64,000 bases of DNA from Synechococcus sp. A15-62. GTDB lineage: Bacteria; Cyanobacteriota; Cyanobacteriia; PCC-6307; Cyanobiaceae. The notes beneath the pieces are model-generated. The model searched no databases. It saw only the letters and a list, made by a program, of their open reading frames with translations, and had not been told where the DNA came from. A program made the position numbers and the translations under genes. Positions within the stretch are counted from its first letter, which is position 1, and the number at the start of each line of letters is the position of its first letter. Below, piece after piece: positions 1-9,027 of this stretch. The stretch spans positions 2,046,001 through 2,110,000 of the forward strand of contig NZ_CP047950.1 of assembly GCF_014280075.1 (NCBI RefSeq), written 5' to 3'.

Positions 1-795
1 AGCGGCATTCCACCCCTGGCCGGCTTCTGGAGCAAGGACGAAATTCTTGGTCAGGCCTTCAACAGCTACCCGCTGCTCTGGGTGGTGGGCTTCCTGACAG
101 CAGGGATGACAGCTTTCTATATGTTCCGCCTCTATTTCCTCACCTTTGAAGGGGAGTTCCGCGGCAACGACACCGCCATGCAGGCCCAGCTGCTGAGCGC
201 AGCCGGAAAGGATCCTTCCGAGCACCACGCCCATGGCGGCAGCGTGCATGAATCGGCCTGGCCGATGGCGGCCCCCTTGGCGGTGCTGGCGGTGCCTTCT
301 GTGCTGATCGGCCTGCTTGGCACCCCCTGGAACAGCCGATTCGCAGGCCTTCTCAATCCCGAAGAAGCCCTCGAGATGGCCGAACAGTTCAGCTGGGGCG
401 AGTTTCTACCTCTGGCGGGCGCCTCCGTGGCCATCTCTGTGGCCGGCATCACCCTGGCCGTTCTGGCCTATGCCCTGCGTCGAATTGATCTGGGGCAGCT
501 GGTGGCAGGTCGCTTCCCGGCGGTGAATGCTTTCCTCGCCAACAAGTGGTACCTCGATGTGGTGAACGAGAAGCTGTTCGTTCGCGGCAGCCGCAAACTG
601 GCGCGCGAGGTGCTCGAGGTGGACGCCAAGGTGGTGGATGGCGTGGTCAACCTCACCGGACTGCTCACCCTCGGCAGCGGCGAAGGTCTCAAATATCTCG
701 AGACCGGACGGGCCCAGTTCTACGCCCTGATCGTGTTTGCCGGCGTGATCGGCTTGGTGGTGCTGTTCGGCGTGATCGGCGGACCAATCGCTTAA
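1..795 (+). CDS. ndhF: NAD(P)H-quinone oxidoreductase subunit 5 (NdhF), 3' part
   Basis: The gene enters from the left edge already in frame; 264 C-terminal codons are visible. The first residues, GIPPLAGFWSKDEIL, are the conserved proton-channel helix of the Nuo-L/ND5 family. Later come several hydrophobic helices and a histidine-rich loop (EHHAHGG, about residue 75). NdhF is a distal membrane-arm proton-pumping subunit of the thylakoid NDH-1 complex, which serves respiration and cyclic electron flow. The following ndhD suggests the ndhF1-ndhD1 pair of NDH-1L rather than the CO2-uptake paralogues, but the missing N-terminal two thirds prevents certainty. Confidence 0.93.
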   Translation, partial: SGIPPLAGFWSKDEILGQAFNSYPLLWVVGFLTAGMTAFYMFRLYFLTFEGEFRGNDTAMQAQLLSAAGKDPSEHHAHGGSVHESAWPMAAPLAVLAVPSVLIGLLGTPWNSRFAGLLNPEEALEMAEQFSWGEFLPLAGASVAISVAGITLAVLAYALRRIDLGQLVAGRFPAVNAFLANKWYLDVVNEKLFVRGSRKLAREVLEVDAKVVDGVVNLTGLLTLGSGEGLKYLETGRAQFYALIVFAGVIGLVVLFGVIGGPIA

Positions 796-810
796 GGCCT
801 AACGCCCATG

Positions 811-840
811 TGTGTCATCGCCTATCGAGGTGATGACACA
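811..840 (+). promoter_or_regulatory. 13-bp stem-loop between ndhF and ndhD
   Basis: TGTGTCATCGCCT (811-823) pairs with 828-840 (one G-T pair), leaving a 4-base ATCG loop. No T-run follows, so it is not a classical intrinsic terminator. It lies 16 bases after the ndhF stop and 48 before the ndhD start. It could stabilise the upstream mRNA end, attenuate, or mark a processing site between the two subunits. Function is inference. Confidence 0.6.
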
Positions 841-887
841 GCGGCCATGATTTCTACGATCCAACCAGTAAGGATCGGATTGACAGC

Positions 888-2525
888 GTGTTCGAATTCG
901 CAGTCGCCGGGGTGAGTGAGCCGGTGCAGGCCACCGTTCCATGGCTGAGCCTGTCGATCCTGGTGCCGATTGTGGGTGCCCTGCTGGTTCCGCTGGTTCC
1001 CGACAAAGGCGAGGGCAAGCAGGTCCGCTGGTACGCCCTGATCGTGACGCTGATCACCTTCCTGATCACCGTCGCGGCTTACCTCACCGGCTACGACCCG
1101 AGCCTGAGTGGCTTGCAGCTGTCTGAACGGGTGAGCTGGCTGCCGGATCTTGGCCTCACCTGGGCGGTGGGAGCCGACGGCCTCTCGATGCCGTTGATCC
1201 TGCTCACCAGCTTCATTACCAGCCTGGCCTGCCTGGCGGCATGGCCGGTGAGTTTCAAACCACGGCTGTTTTATTTCCTGCTGCTGGCCATGGACGGCGG
1301 CCAGATCGCGGTGTTCGCCGTGCAGGACATGCTGCTGTTCTTCCTGGCCTGGGAACTGGAACTGATCCCGGTGTATCTGCTGTTGGCCATCTGGGGCGGC
1401 AAGAAACGCCAGTACGCCGCAACCAAATTCATCCTCTACACAGCCGGCAGCTCGTTGTTCATCCTGCTGGCCGCCCTGGCCATGGGCTTCTTCGGCGGCG
1501 GCACCCCCAGTTTTGAGTACACCGCTCTTGCGGCCAAAGACTTCGGAACGGGCTTTCAACTGCTCTGCTATGCCGGGCTACTGATCGCCTTCGGCGTGAA
1601 GCTACCCATCGTGCCCCTGCACACCTGGCTGCCAGATGCCCATGGCGAAGCCACAGCTCCGGTGCATATGTTGTTGGCCGGCATCCTGCTGAAGATGGGC
1701 GGGTATGCCCTGCTGCGCTTCAACTGTGAACTGCTGCCAGCAGCCCACTCCCAGTTCGCACCACTGCTGATCGTGCTGGGGGTGGTGAACATCATCTACG
1801 CCGCCCTCACCTCCTTCGCCCAGCGCAACCTCAAGCGAAAGATCGCCTACAGCTCGATCAGCCACATGGGCTTCGTGCTGATTGGCGTGGGCAGCTTCAG
1901 TGCCCTGGGCACCAGTGGCGCCATGCTGCAGATGATCAGCCACGGCTTGATCGGCGCCAGCCTGTTCTTCCTCGTGGGTGCCACCTACGACCGCACCCAC
2001 ACGCTCCAGCTGGATGAGATGGGAGGCATTGGCCAGAAGATGCGAATCATGTTCGCGCTCTGGACGGTGTGTGCCCTCGCCTCCCTGGCCCTGCCCGGCA
2101 TGAGCGGATTCGTGAGCGAACTGATGGTGTTTGCCGGTTTCGCCACGGATGAGGCCTACACCCTGCCCTTCCGCGTGGTGATCTGCGGGCTGGCCGCCGT
2201 CGGCGTGATCCTCACACCGATCTATCTGCTCTCGATGCTTCGCGAGATCTTTTTCGGCAAGGAGAAAGAGGAGCTGGTGTCCCACACCAACCTGGTGGAT
2301 GCGGAGCCGCGCGAGGTGTACATCATCGGCTGCCTGCTGGTGCCGATCATCGGAATCGGGCTGTACCCCAAGCTGATGACCGACAGCTACCGCAGCTCGA
2401 TCGAAGCCCTGGTGAGCCGAAACCTGGGTGCGATGGAACAGGTGATCTCGCCAACGGCCCCCTTGATTCGAGGTCAGGCCCCCGTTCCGGCGATCATCCA
2501 AGCCCCCGCCGTGGGCGCGTCATAA
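888..2525 (+). CDS. ndhD: NAD(P)H-quinone oxidoreductase subunit 4 (NdhD)
   Basis: 545 residues, GTG start at 888 with an AAGGAT-like site about 12 bases upstream. This is the Nuo-M/ND4 proton-pumping membrane subunit of NDH-1. Visible family signatures are [17 protein letters not shown] (about residues 163-179), the [14 protein letters not shown] segment with conserved histidines (about 250), and [10 protein letters not shown] (about 325). Some 13-14 hydrophobic helices are apparent. It follows ndhF in the same direction, matching the usual ndhF1-ndhD1 pairing of NDH-1L; the paralogue number is inferred from this context. Confidence 0.96.
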   Translation: MFEFAVAGVSEPVQATVPWLSLSILVPIVGALLVPLVPDKGEGKQVRWYALIVTLITFLITVAAYLTGYDPSLSGLQLSERVSWLPDLGLTWAVGADGLSMPLILLTSFITSLACLAAWPVSFKPRLFYFLLLAMDGGQIAVFAVQDMLLFFLAWELELIPVYLLLAIWGGKKRQYAATKFILYTAGSSLFILLAALAMGFFGGGTPSFEYTALAAKDFGTGFQLLCYAGLLIAFGVKLPIVPLHTWLPDAHGEATAPVHMLLAGILLKMGGYALLRFNCELLPAAHSQFAPLLIVLGVVNIIYAALTSFAQRNLKRKIAYSSISHMGFVLIGVGSFSALGTSGAMLQMISHGLIGASLFFLVGATYDRTHTLQLDEMGGIGQKMRIMFALWTVCALASLALPGMSGFVSELMVFAGFATDEAYTLPFRVVICGLAAVGVILTPIYLLSMLREIFFGKEKEELVSHTNLVDAEPREVYIIGCLLVPIIGIGLYPKLMTDSYRSSIEALVSRNLGAMEQVISPTAPLIRGQAPVPAIIQAPAVGAS

Positions 2526-2592
2526 ATCACGTATCGATTCCGATTCATTCACGGCCAACCGTCCGTAAGTTCCAGGGGAACGCTCCTCTGCC

Positions 2593-2994
2593 ATGCGTCA
2601 GATCAACTTCGGCCTGATCTTCAGCTTCGGCCTGATCACGGTGTTCTTCACCCTGGCGAACACCAGCCCCACGACGGTTCATGTGTTGCCGGGTGTCGAG
2701 TACACCCTGCCTTTGGCAGGTTTGCTGCTGCTGGCAGCGGGGTTGGGAGCCGTTTCGGCCTGGTTCTTCGCGGCCTGGACCGGGATGCTCAACAACGTTG
2801 AACAGTTCAGCAAAGCGAACGAATACGAAGCACAGCAGGTGCGGATCCAGGAACTGGAGACCGACCTCAGCCGCTACCGATCCACCGTTGAAACCCAGCT
2901 GGGACTCCTGCCTGCCACCACCGTCAGCGCGACCAGTGCTGGGAGCGACGACAGCGACCAGGCGGAGGTCACCGACGCCAGCAGTGCGGCCTGA
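2593..2994 (+). CDS. LapA/DUF1049 domain membrane protein
   Basis: 133 residues. Two hydrophobic segments (about residues 5-23 and 38-62) form a hairpin in the membrane. They are followed by a charged, probably coiled-coil stretch (about 70-100: NNVEQFSKANEYEAQQVRIQELE) and a low-complexity Ser/Asp/Ala tail. This is the arrangement of the lipopolysaccharide assembly protein A (LapA, formerly DUF1049) family, whose role in cyanobacteria is not established. It sits 67 bases after ndhD and 48 bases before scpA, possibly in the same transcript. Confidence 0.8.
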   Translation: MRQINFGLIFSFGLITVFFTLANTSPTTVHVLPGVEYTLPLAGLLLLAAGLGAVSAWFFAAWTGMLNNVEQFSKANEYEAQQVRIQELETDLSRYRSTVETQLGLLPATTVSATSAGSDDSDQAEVTDASSAA

Positions 2995-3042
2995 GGCAGC
3001 ACTGGCGACACCGGTTGAGGACCGATACCTTGCCGGAAAAGG

Positions 3043-3954
3043 GTGAATGACTTGCTCCAGGTGGCCCACAACGACGGCGCTGATGCTGGAGCCCGCCTTG
3101 CGATTCGGCTGCTGCAGGACGCAGCGGAGCGGGGGGATCTGGATCCCTGGGATGTGGATGTGATCGCCGTCATCGACGGCTTTCTGGATCAACTCCGGCA
3201 ACGCATTGAAGTTCCTGGGCAGGTGGCAGCCGCCCTGGCCGGACGGGGCGGCAGCTACGAACGGGACCTGGCCGACAGCAGCGAAGCCTTTCTGGCCGCC
3301 TCGGTGTTGGTGGGACTCAAAGCGGAGATGCTCGAAACCAGCATGCTGCCGCCACCGCCCGAAGTCGAAGATCACTTCGACGCCGACTTCGATGAACAAG
3401 GTTGGCTTGATCCGGCCTTTGATCTGCCCCGACGGCCGGAACGCCATCTGCAGCGGCGTCCGGTGGCACCACCGCCCTTGCGTCGCCCCGTCACCCTTGG
3501 CGAGCTGATCGAACAGCTGGAATCGATTGCCGAGCAGCTGGAATCAGACGAACTCGAGGCACGCCGCCGCAAACGACAGAAGCGCTACAGCAACCGTGAA
3601 GCCATCGCCCAGGTGGCAGGGCTGGCCCACCGCGAAAAGCTTCCGGAAACAACCGCAGCACTGGGGGTGTTTCTGAACGGTTGGGAGACAGCCCTGGACT
3701 GGGTGGGCTTCGATCAACTAGTGGACCAATGGGAGGTGGCCGCCGCTGCTGATTTGGACCGGGATCGAGTTGGGGTGTTCTGGGCCTTGCTGTTTCTCTC
3801 CTCCCAGGGCCGAGTTGAGCTGGAGCAGGAGGGTTGGCTCCACGGGCCACTGCGACTGAAATTCATCCCCGCCAATGGCACTGCAACGCAACTGCCAATT
3901 CGCAGCCTTCAGGTGCCAGATCCGTCGCCGACCCGGACGGTCGTGGCGGCCTAA
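3043..3954 (+). CDS. scpA: Segregation and condensation protein A (ScpA)
   Basis: 303 residues with GTG start at 3043. The N-terminal segment (IRLLQDAAERGDLDPWDVDV, residues about 21-40) is the ScpA kleisin signature; another conserved block is FLAASVLVGLKAEMLE (about 84-99). ScpA bridges the SMC heads and works with ScpB in chromosome condensation; neither smc nor scpB is in this window. The middle (residues 120-150) is proline- and arginine-rich and poorly conserved, as usual for cyanobacterial ScpA. The winged-helix C-terminus follows. The next gene starts 46 bases downstream. Confidence 0.88.
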   Translation: MNDLLQVAHNDGADAGARLAIRLLQDAAERGDLDPWDVDVIAVIDGFLDQLRQRIEVPGQVAAALAGRGGSYERDLADSSEAFLAASVLVGLKAEMLETSMLPPPPEVEDHFDADFDEQGWLDPAFDLPRRPERHLQRRPVAPPPLRRPVTLGELIEQLESIAEQLESDELEARRRKRQKRYSNREAIAQVAGLAHREKLPETTAALGVFLNGWETALDWVGFDQLVDQWEVAAAADLDRDRVGVFWALLFLSSQGRVELEQEGWLHGPLRLKFIPANGTATQLPIRSLQVPDPSPTRTVVAA

Positions 3955-4000
3955 GACCGGGTCTATGGTCACTACCTTGTTTTGACCCGACCAAACGCCA

Positions 4001-5179
4001 ATGAAGGCGATGATTCTGGCGGCTGGTAAGGGGACGCGGGTCCAACCGATCACCCATGTGATCCCCAAGCCAATGATTCCGATCCTGCAGAAGCCGGTGA
4101 TGGAATTTCTGCTGGAACTGCTCAAGGAGCACGGCTTCACCGAAGTGATGGTGAACGTCTCCCACCTGGCCGAAGAGATTGAAAATTACTTCCGGGATGG
4201 CCAGCGTTTCGGCGTTGAAATTGCTTACAGCTTTGAAGGACGAATTGAAGACGGTGAGCTGATCGGTAGTGCCCTGGGATCTGCTGGCGGGCTCAAAAAA
4301 ATCCAGGATTTCCAGCACTTCTTTGACGACACCTTCGTGGTGCTCTGCGGCGACGCGCTGATCGACCTTGATCTCAGCGAAGCGGTACGCCTGCACAAAG
4401 AGAAGGGTGCGATCGCCAGCCTTGTCACCAAACGGGTCCCCAAGGATCAGGTGAGCAGCTATGGCGTTGTGGTCACCGATGACCAGAACAGAATTTCAAG
4501 CTTCCAGGAGAAGCCCAGCGTCGACGAAGCCCTCAGCGACACGATCAACACCGGCATCTACATCTTCGAGCCGGAAATCTTTGAACACATCCCTTCGGGT
4601 CAGTCCTTCGACATCGGCTCGGATCTGTTCCCGAAACTGGCCGAGCTCGGTGCACCGTTCTATGCCATCCCGATGGATTTCGAATGGGTGGATATCGGCA
4701 AGGTTCCCGACTACTGGCAAGCCATCCGCAGCGTGTTATCGGGTGACGTCCGTCAGGTGGGCATCCCCGGCAAGGAGGTGCGCCCAGGGGTTTACACCGG
4801 CCTGAATGTGGCCGCCAACTGGGACAAGATCAACGTCAGCGGTCCCGTCTACGTGGGCGGCATGACCAAGATCGAAGACGGCGCAACCATTATTGGACCC
4901 ACCATGATCGGCCCCAGCTGCCACATCTGTGAGGGCGCCACCGTTGATAACTCGATCATCTTCGACTATTCGCGCATCGGCCCTGGCGTGCAGCTGCTCG
5001 AGAAGCTGGTGTTTGGCCGCTACTGCGTGGGCAAGGACGGTGATCACTTCGATCTGCAGGAGGCCTCGCTCGACTGGCTGATCACCGATGCCCGTCGTCA
5101 GGACCTTGTGGAGCCTTCCCCACAGCAAAAGGCCATGGCAGAGCTGCTCGGCACCGACCTCACCCAGGCAGCGAGCTGA
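4001..5179 (+). CDS. NTP:sugar-1-phosphate nucleotidyltransferase (mannose-1-P guanylyltransferase-like)
   Basis: 392 residues. The N-terminus MKAMILAAGKGTRVQPIT carries the GxGxRxxPxT nucleotide-binding signature, followed by PKPMIPI and the metal-binding LCGDALIDLDL near residue 110. The C-terminal third (residues about 265-340) contains hexapeptide-type repeats (VGGMTKIEDGATIIGPTMIG), predicting a left-handed beta-helix. The enzyme makes an NDP-sugar for polysaccharide or glycoconjugate synthesis. GDP-mannose is the usual annotation for this cyanobacterial family, but the sugar cannot be told from sequence. Its 3' end overlaps the convergent metF by 20 bases. Confidence 0.85.
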   Translation: MKAMILAAGKGTRVQPITHVIPKPMIPILQKPVMEFLLELLKEHGFTEVMVNVSHLAEEIENYFRDGQRFGVEIAYSFEGRIEDGELIGSALGSAGGLKKIQDFQHFFDDTFVVLCGDALIDLDLSEAVRLHKEKGAIASLVTKRVPKDQVSSYGVVVTDDQNRISSFQEKPSVDEALSDTINTGIYIFEPEIFEHIPSGQSFDIGSDLFPKLAELGAPFYAIPMDFEWVDIGKVPDYWQAIRSVLSGDVRQVGIPGKEVRPGVYTGLNVAANWDKINVSGPVYVGGMTKIEDGATIIGPTMIGPSCHICEGATVDNSIIFDYSRIGPGVQLLEKLVFGRYCVGKDGDHFDLQEASLDWLITDARRQDLVEPSPQQKAMAELLGTDLTQAAS

Positions 5180-6065
5180 GACCAGCGCGATCGAGGATCA
5201 TCGGGATCCGCTCCTCCGCCTTGATCGCCATCAGGTGCACGCCACGAACGATGCCGAGGTAGCGCTTCACCTGTTCTGCGGCGATGGCCACACCCTCCAT
5301 GGCGGGATGCTCGGCGCACTCCAGCCGATGGATCAACGCATCGGGGATGCAAGCTCCAGGTACAACGCGATTGATGAACCGGGCATTCTTGGCTGACTTC
5401 AGCAGAAAGACGCCAGCGAGAACGGGCAGGTCCAGGGGGCCTGCCAGCTCGCGCTGGAAGCGCTCGAGCGCTTCAGGGTCCATCACCATCTGGGTTTGAA
5501 CGAAACGGGCTCCCGCCGCCTGCTTGCGCTGCAACCGACGCTGGAGACCGCTCCAGCTCCTCGATTGCGGGTCGGCAGCACACCCCGCAAACAGCGTGGT
5601 CGCCCCGTCCGGCAGGGTGCCCTGCACGGGATCCATGCCTCGATTAAGAGCGTCCACCTGCTGCAGGAGCTTCACCGACTCGAACTCATTCACCGGCCGC
5701 GCATCCGACTGATCACCCGCCCGCACCGGATCGCCAGTGAGACACAACAGGTTGCGGATCCCAAGCGCATGGGCCCCGAGCAGGTCGGCCTGGAGGGCGA
5801 TGCGGTTGCGATCCCGGCAGGCCATCTGCAACACCGGTTCCAGGCCGGCCTCAAGCAGCAACTTGCAAGAGGCCAGGCTGCTCATCCGCATCACGGCCCG
5901 ACTGCCATCGGTCACATTCACCGCATGGACACGGCCTTGCAACGATGCGGCCATGGCCAGCATGTGCGAAGGATCGGCTCCGCGGGGAGGCATCACCTCG
6001 GCCGTGAGCACCTGATCCCCGGCCTCAATTGCGCGCTGTAGCGCCGTCCTCAAATCTCGTTCCAT
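5160..6065 (-). CDS. metF: 5,10-methylenetetrahydrofolate reductase
   Basis: 301 residues. A TIM-barrel flavoprotein that reduces methylene-THF to 5-methyl-THF for methionine synthesis. Visible motifs are EVMPPRGAD near residue 24 (the family's catalytic-glutamate region), RNLLCLTGDP near residue 105 (FAD/folate contact), and FVQTQMVMD near residue 193. The length matches bacterial MetF. It is transcribed divergently from the small LuxR-type gene at 6133 across a 67-base spacer that must hold both promoters. Confidence 0.93.
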   Translation of the reverse strand: MERDLRTALQRAIEAGDQVLTAEVMPPRGADPSHMLAMAASLQGRVHAVNVTDGSRAVMRMSSLASCKLLLEAGLEPVLQMACRDRNRIALQADLLGAHALGIRNLLCLTGDPVRAGDQSDARPVNEFESVKLLQQVDALNRGMDPVQGTLPDGATTLFAGCAADPQSRSWSGLQRRLQRKQAAGARFVQTQMVMDPEALERFQRELAGPLDLPVLAGVFLLKSAKNARFINRVVPGACIPDALIHRLECAEHPAMEGVAIAAEQVKRYLGIVRGVHLMAIKAEERIPMILDRAGLSSLPG

Positions 6066-6132
6066 TTCACCGGCCCACTATGCAGGATCAGACCGGTCGG
6101 CCGGACTAGCATGGCTCCAACGGCGGTCAGCC

Positions 6133-6411
6133 ATGTCCTCCCTCGACGGTACGGATCCTCTGGAGATCTCCCTCTCTGCAAGGGAGATCGAGATCATCGA
6201 GCTCGTGGCCGAAGGACTGACCAATCAGGAAATCGCTGACCGGCTCACCATCAGCAAACGAACGGTGGACAACCATGTGAGCAACGTGTTCACCAAGACC
6301 GGTTCCAAGAACCGGGTGGCACTGCTCAATTGGGCCATGGACAACGGCAAGATCTGCCGGGACGGCTTCAACTGTTGCGTCCTTCCAGAACACGATCCCC
6401 CCTCAGCCTGA
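6133..6411 (+). CDS. pedR: Small LuxR-type transcriptional regulator (PedR-like)
   Basis: 92 residues, essentially only a LuxR/NarL helix-turn-helix: LSAREIEIIELVAEGLTNQEIAD...SKRTVDNHVSNVFTK (residues about 14-55), with no receiver domain. A Cys-Cys pair follows at residues 80-81 (NCCVLPEH). Size, domain and C-terminal cysteine fit PedR (Synechocystis Ssl0564), a regulator reported to sense photosynthetic electron transport by thioredoxin-linked redox change. I infer the same role here. It may be regulated from the spacer shared with metF. Its 3' end overlaps the convergent small gene at 6368-6583. Confidence 0.75.
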   Translation: MSSLDGTDPLEISLSAREIEIIELVAEGLTNQEIADRLTISKRTVDNHVSNVFTKTGSKNRVALLNWAMDNGKICRDGFNCCVLPEHDPPSA

Positions 6412-6583
6412 TCGTGGAGCTGACAGGCTCCGGCAGGCTTTGCAGGGAGGTGGGGCCTACAGGAATCTGAAACAGCGAGGCGTATTCCAGGCAGGCCTCC
6501 ACGCTCGACCCTGCGAAGCGAAGCATTCCAGTTGTGTCGTACAGACCCACCACTGGAAGGAGCCACCAATCAGAACTCCTCAA
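6368..6583 (-). CDS. Small conserved-looking hypothetical protein
   Basis: 71 codons from a TTG start, filling the otherwise empty gap between the PedR-like gene and the CYTH gene. The first 60 residues (WWLLPVVGLYDTTGMLRFAG, then SVEACLEYASLF) look like real protein in composition rather than antisense translation, with ordinary codon use. It starts 36 bases after the CYTH gene's stop codon in the same direction, so it could be the last member of a nadK-CYTH transcript. A GAGGAG sequence lies just inside the TTG start, so the exact start is uncertain. It overlaps the 3' end of the PedR-like gene by 44 bases. No function is recognised. Confidence 0.5.
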   Translation of the reverse strand: MRSSDWWLLPVVGLYDTTGMLRFAGSSVEACLEYASLFQIPVGPTSLQSLPEPVSSTIRLRGDRVLEGRNS

Positions 6584-6619
6584 AGCTAAAGGAAACCTGA
6601 AGACAAATCCAGTCCGTCC

Positions 6620-7126
6620 TTAGGGCCAGCCAAAACGACGACGCTGCTCTTCGGGCCAGGACTGAACCGGGTGCTGCGCCAGCACCGCATTGCTCCAGCG
6701 GGATTCCCCTGTGATCTCCTCTCCGCACCAGGGCGGAATCAGCAGATCCGCCTGGGCCGATGCCAGCTCCACCTCCGCCAGCACCAAGGGGGCGTTCTCG
6801 CCCTGGAAACAATCCACCACCCAGTCACCACTAGGGCAATCCAAGGCGTAGCGGACTTTGTCCAGGCGGTGCGGCGCCAGATCCCATAAGGCTTCGGCGT
6901 CCGCCACGGGAATCGGATATTCGAACTCGTGGCGCACCAGACCAATGGCATCAGCAGCAGCCTTCAGGGTGAGCCAGGCCTGATCCGTGCCACGCAGACG
7001 CATCCGCACCGTCACACCTTCAGCACTGGCGGCCAGATATCCCTGACGCAACGGCTGTGCAGGGCCAGCACTGCTGCGCCAGGCATCCGACTGCACCAGA
7101 AAGCGCCGTTCAATCTCAAGAGCCAT
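6620..7126 (-). CDS. CYTH domain protein (triphosphate tunnel metalloenzyme)
   Basis: 168 residues. The N-terminus LEIERRFLV is the CYTH signature (normally ExExK, here ExExR), and charged beta-strand motifs follow: VRMRLRG (about 40), WLTLKA (about 50), HEFEYPI (about 66), VDCFQG, VLAEVEL (about 115). These form the acidic/basic tunnel that binds triphosphate and metal. Bacterial relatives are mostly inorganic triphosphatases; some are class IV adenylyl cyclases, so the substrate is uncertain. It starts 3 bases after nadK in the same direction. Confidence 0.85.
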   Translation of the reverse strand: MALEIERRFLVQSDAWRSSAGPAQPLRQGYLAASAEGVTVRMRLRGTDQAWLTLKAAADAIGLVRHEFEYPIPVADAEALWDLAPHRLDKVRYALDCPSGDWVVDCFQGENAPLVLAEVELASAQADLLIPPWCGEEITGESRWSNAVLAQHPVQSWPEEQRRRFGWP

Positions 7127-7129
7127 GGC

Positions 7130-8080
7130 TCAATTCTGCGAGGGCTGCGCCGCGTGCAGGCTTCCCGCCCAGTGCAGCTTGTGGGACAGGGTTCGGTAGT
7201 ACGACGGGCTTTGATTGAGCAACACCATCAGGGCATGGTGGCGCGCCTGCTGAACAACACAGCACTCGCCAGGCTCGAGCACCGTGCAGCCCACGCCGTC
7301 TTTCCAAAGCTTGATCCGGTGATCCCCAGCCCCAAGAGGCCAGATCGCCAACCTGGCCCGGGGCGGCACCACCAGCGTTCGGCTGGAGAGACTCATCGGG
7401 CAGATCGGGGCAACGATGATGGCATCGATGCCGGGATGAAGAATCGGCCCCCCTGCCGCCAGGGCGTACCCGGTGGAGCCCGTGGGGGTGGAGAGGATCA
7501 GGCCATCACCACGCACCTGATCGATCACTTCCCCATCGATCTCGAGCTCCAGGGTGCAGGTGGGCGAAATTTCATCGCGATAGGCCCGCAAGTAGAAGTC
7601 GTTGAAGGCCCAGTGGTGCTCTTCATCGTCTTCAAGATCCGGCTGCTGCAACGGGCCCGGCGAAGCCGCTCGATCTTCAGCAGAACGGCAATCCACCATC
7701 GCCTGAAGCATCATGCGCCGTTCAATCGCGAACTGATCGTCCTGAAGGCGTTGCCAGATCTGATCGCCACGCAACACACGGCGGTCATGGGTGAGAAAAC
7801 CCAGATGGCCTCCCACATTGATGCTGAGGATCGGGATGTCATGCACCGCCAGGTGGCGGGCAGCCCCCAGCACCGTGCCATCTCCCCCCAGCACCACAGC
7901 AAGGTCGGGCAACGACTCCTCAACAGCCAGCAGGCCAGGGAAAGGATTCACCCGCGGCCCCGACATCGCCGTGACCACGTGGGAGCCTAGGGCCTTCAGC
8001 TCCTTGGCACATTGCCGGGCCTCACGCTGGGCAGGCTGACTGTCGGCCCGATAGATCACCCAGACCCGATCGAGACGCAT
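7130..8080 (-). CDS. nadK: NAD kinase
   Basis: 316 residues. ATP-NAD kinase making NADP. The catalytic [12 protein letters not shown] motif lies at about residue 82 and the family's second motif, [16 protein letters not shown], near residue 194. The length fits the cyanobacterial Slr0400-type enzyme. Between these lies a slightly variable insert ([18 protein letters not shown], about 133-150). It is downstream of ndhE and upstream of the CYTH gene, all on one strand with gaps of 3-18 bases, so transcription with the ndhAIGE cluster is likely. Confidence 0.95.
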   Translation of the reverse strand: MRLDRVWVIYRADSQPAQREARQCAKELKALGSHVVTAMSGPRVNPFPGLLAVEESLPDLAVVLGGDGTVLGAARHLAVHDIPILSINVGGHLGFLTHDRRVLRGDQIWQRLQDDQFAIERRMMLQAMVDCRSAEDRAASPGPLQQPDLEDDEEHHWAFNDFYLRAYRDEISPTCTLELEIDGEVIDQVRGDGLILSTPTGSTGYALAAGGPILHPGIDAIIVAPICPMSLSSRTLVVPPRARLAIWPLGAGDHRIKLWKDGVGCTVLEPGECCVVQQARHHALMVLLNQSPSYYRTLSHKLHWAGSLHAAQPSQN

Positions 8081-8098
8081 GACCCAGGTGTGCGGGGG

Positions 8099-8428
8099 TT
8101 ACCAGCGCAGCAGGTTGAACTGCTCCATGTCGACGGTAACGCGATTGCGATAAAGCGACAGCAGGATCGCCAGACCGACAGCGGCCTCAGCGGCGGCCAC
8201 AGTGATCACAAACACAGCGAAGACCTGGCCGCGAATCAAATCACCATCCACGAAGGAGGAAAAGGCCATCAAGTTGATGTTCACGGCATTGAGCATCAGC
8301 TCAATGCTCATCAATACGCGCACCGCATTGCGACTGTTGATCAAACCCCAGACGCCGATGCAGAAGAGCATCGCAGCCACCAGGAGGTAGGCCTGCAGGG
8401 AGGGAAGTGTGGCAAGTAAGTCGCTCAT
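8099..8428 (-). CDS. ndhE: NAD(P)H-quinone oxidoreductase subunit 4L (NdhE)
   Basis: 109 residues, three transmembrane helices. This is the NuoK-type NDH-1 membrane subunit. The conserved buried glutamates are visible in [13 protein letters not shown] (residues about 38-50) and [11 protein letters not shown] (about 78). The start overlaps the ndhG stop by one base, the tight coupling typical of the ndhAIGE operon. It participates in proton translocation near the quinone site of the complex. Confidence 0.96.
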   Translation of the reverse strand: MSDLLATLPSLQAYLLVAAMLFCIGVWGLINSRNAVRVLMSIELMLNAVNINLMAFSSFVDGDLIRGQVFAVFVITVAAAEAAVGLAILLSLYRNRVTVDMEQFNLLRW

Positions 8429-9027
8429 CAGTCCGCTCGATTCATCAGCAGGGGAGTACGGGCCTTCTCAATCAGGCCTTGATCGGCCACCTCACCGGTG
8501 ACCACATCGGTGGCCAACACATCACGACGGGCCAGGACAATGGCACCGATCATGGCCATCAGCAACAGCACAGATGCCACCTCAAACGGCAGCAGGTAAT
8601 CGGTGAACAGGTGCTCACCAATGCGAGCCGTGGCTTCCTCACCCACGGCGGCAGGGCCTGGCAGCGACCAGGGGGTGGTGACCACAACACGAACCAGCAA
8701 CGCCAGCAGACCGGCGCAGACGCCGGCGGACACCACACGGCGCGTGGTGAGGTTGGCGATGGCCTTGAGGTCTTCCCGCTTGTTCACAAGCATGATCGCG
8801 AACAGGATCAACACGTTGATCGCGCCCACGTAAACCAGAATCTGGGCCATGGCCACGAAACTGGCGTTCAGCAGCAAGTAGAGCCCTGCAACGGCGGTGA
8901 ACACCCCGCCCAGCAGGAAGGCGGAATAGACGATGTTGCTGAGCAACACCACACCCAAGGCGCCGATCACCACAACGGCGGACAGCACCAGGAAACAGAT
9001 CAGCTCGGTGGTTGTCGCGATGGTCAT
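8428..9027 (-). CDS. ndhG: NAD(P)H-quinone oxidoreductase subunit 6 (NdhG)
   Basis: 199 residues with about five hydrophobic helices. This is the NuoJ/ND6-type subunit of NDH-1. The segment [27 protein letters not shown] (from about residue 53) contains the pi-bulge helix typical of the family. It overlaps ndhI by 4 bases upstream and ndhE by one base downstream, so the three are translationally coupled. Confidence 0.95.
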   Translation of the reverse strand: MTIATTTELICFLVLSAVVVIGALGVVLLSNIVYSAFLLGGVFTAVAGLYLLLNASFVAMAQILVYVGAINVLILFAIMLVNKREDLKAIANLTTRRVVSAGVCAGLLALLVRVVVTTPWSLPGPAAVGEEATARIGEHLFTDYLLPFEVASVLLLMAMIGAIVLARRDVLATDVVTGEVADQGLIEKARTPLLMNRAD

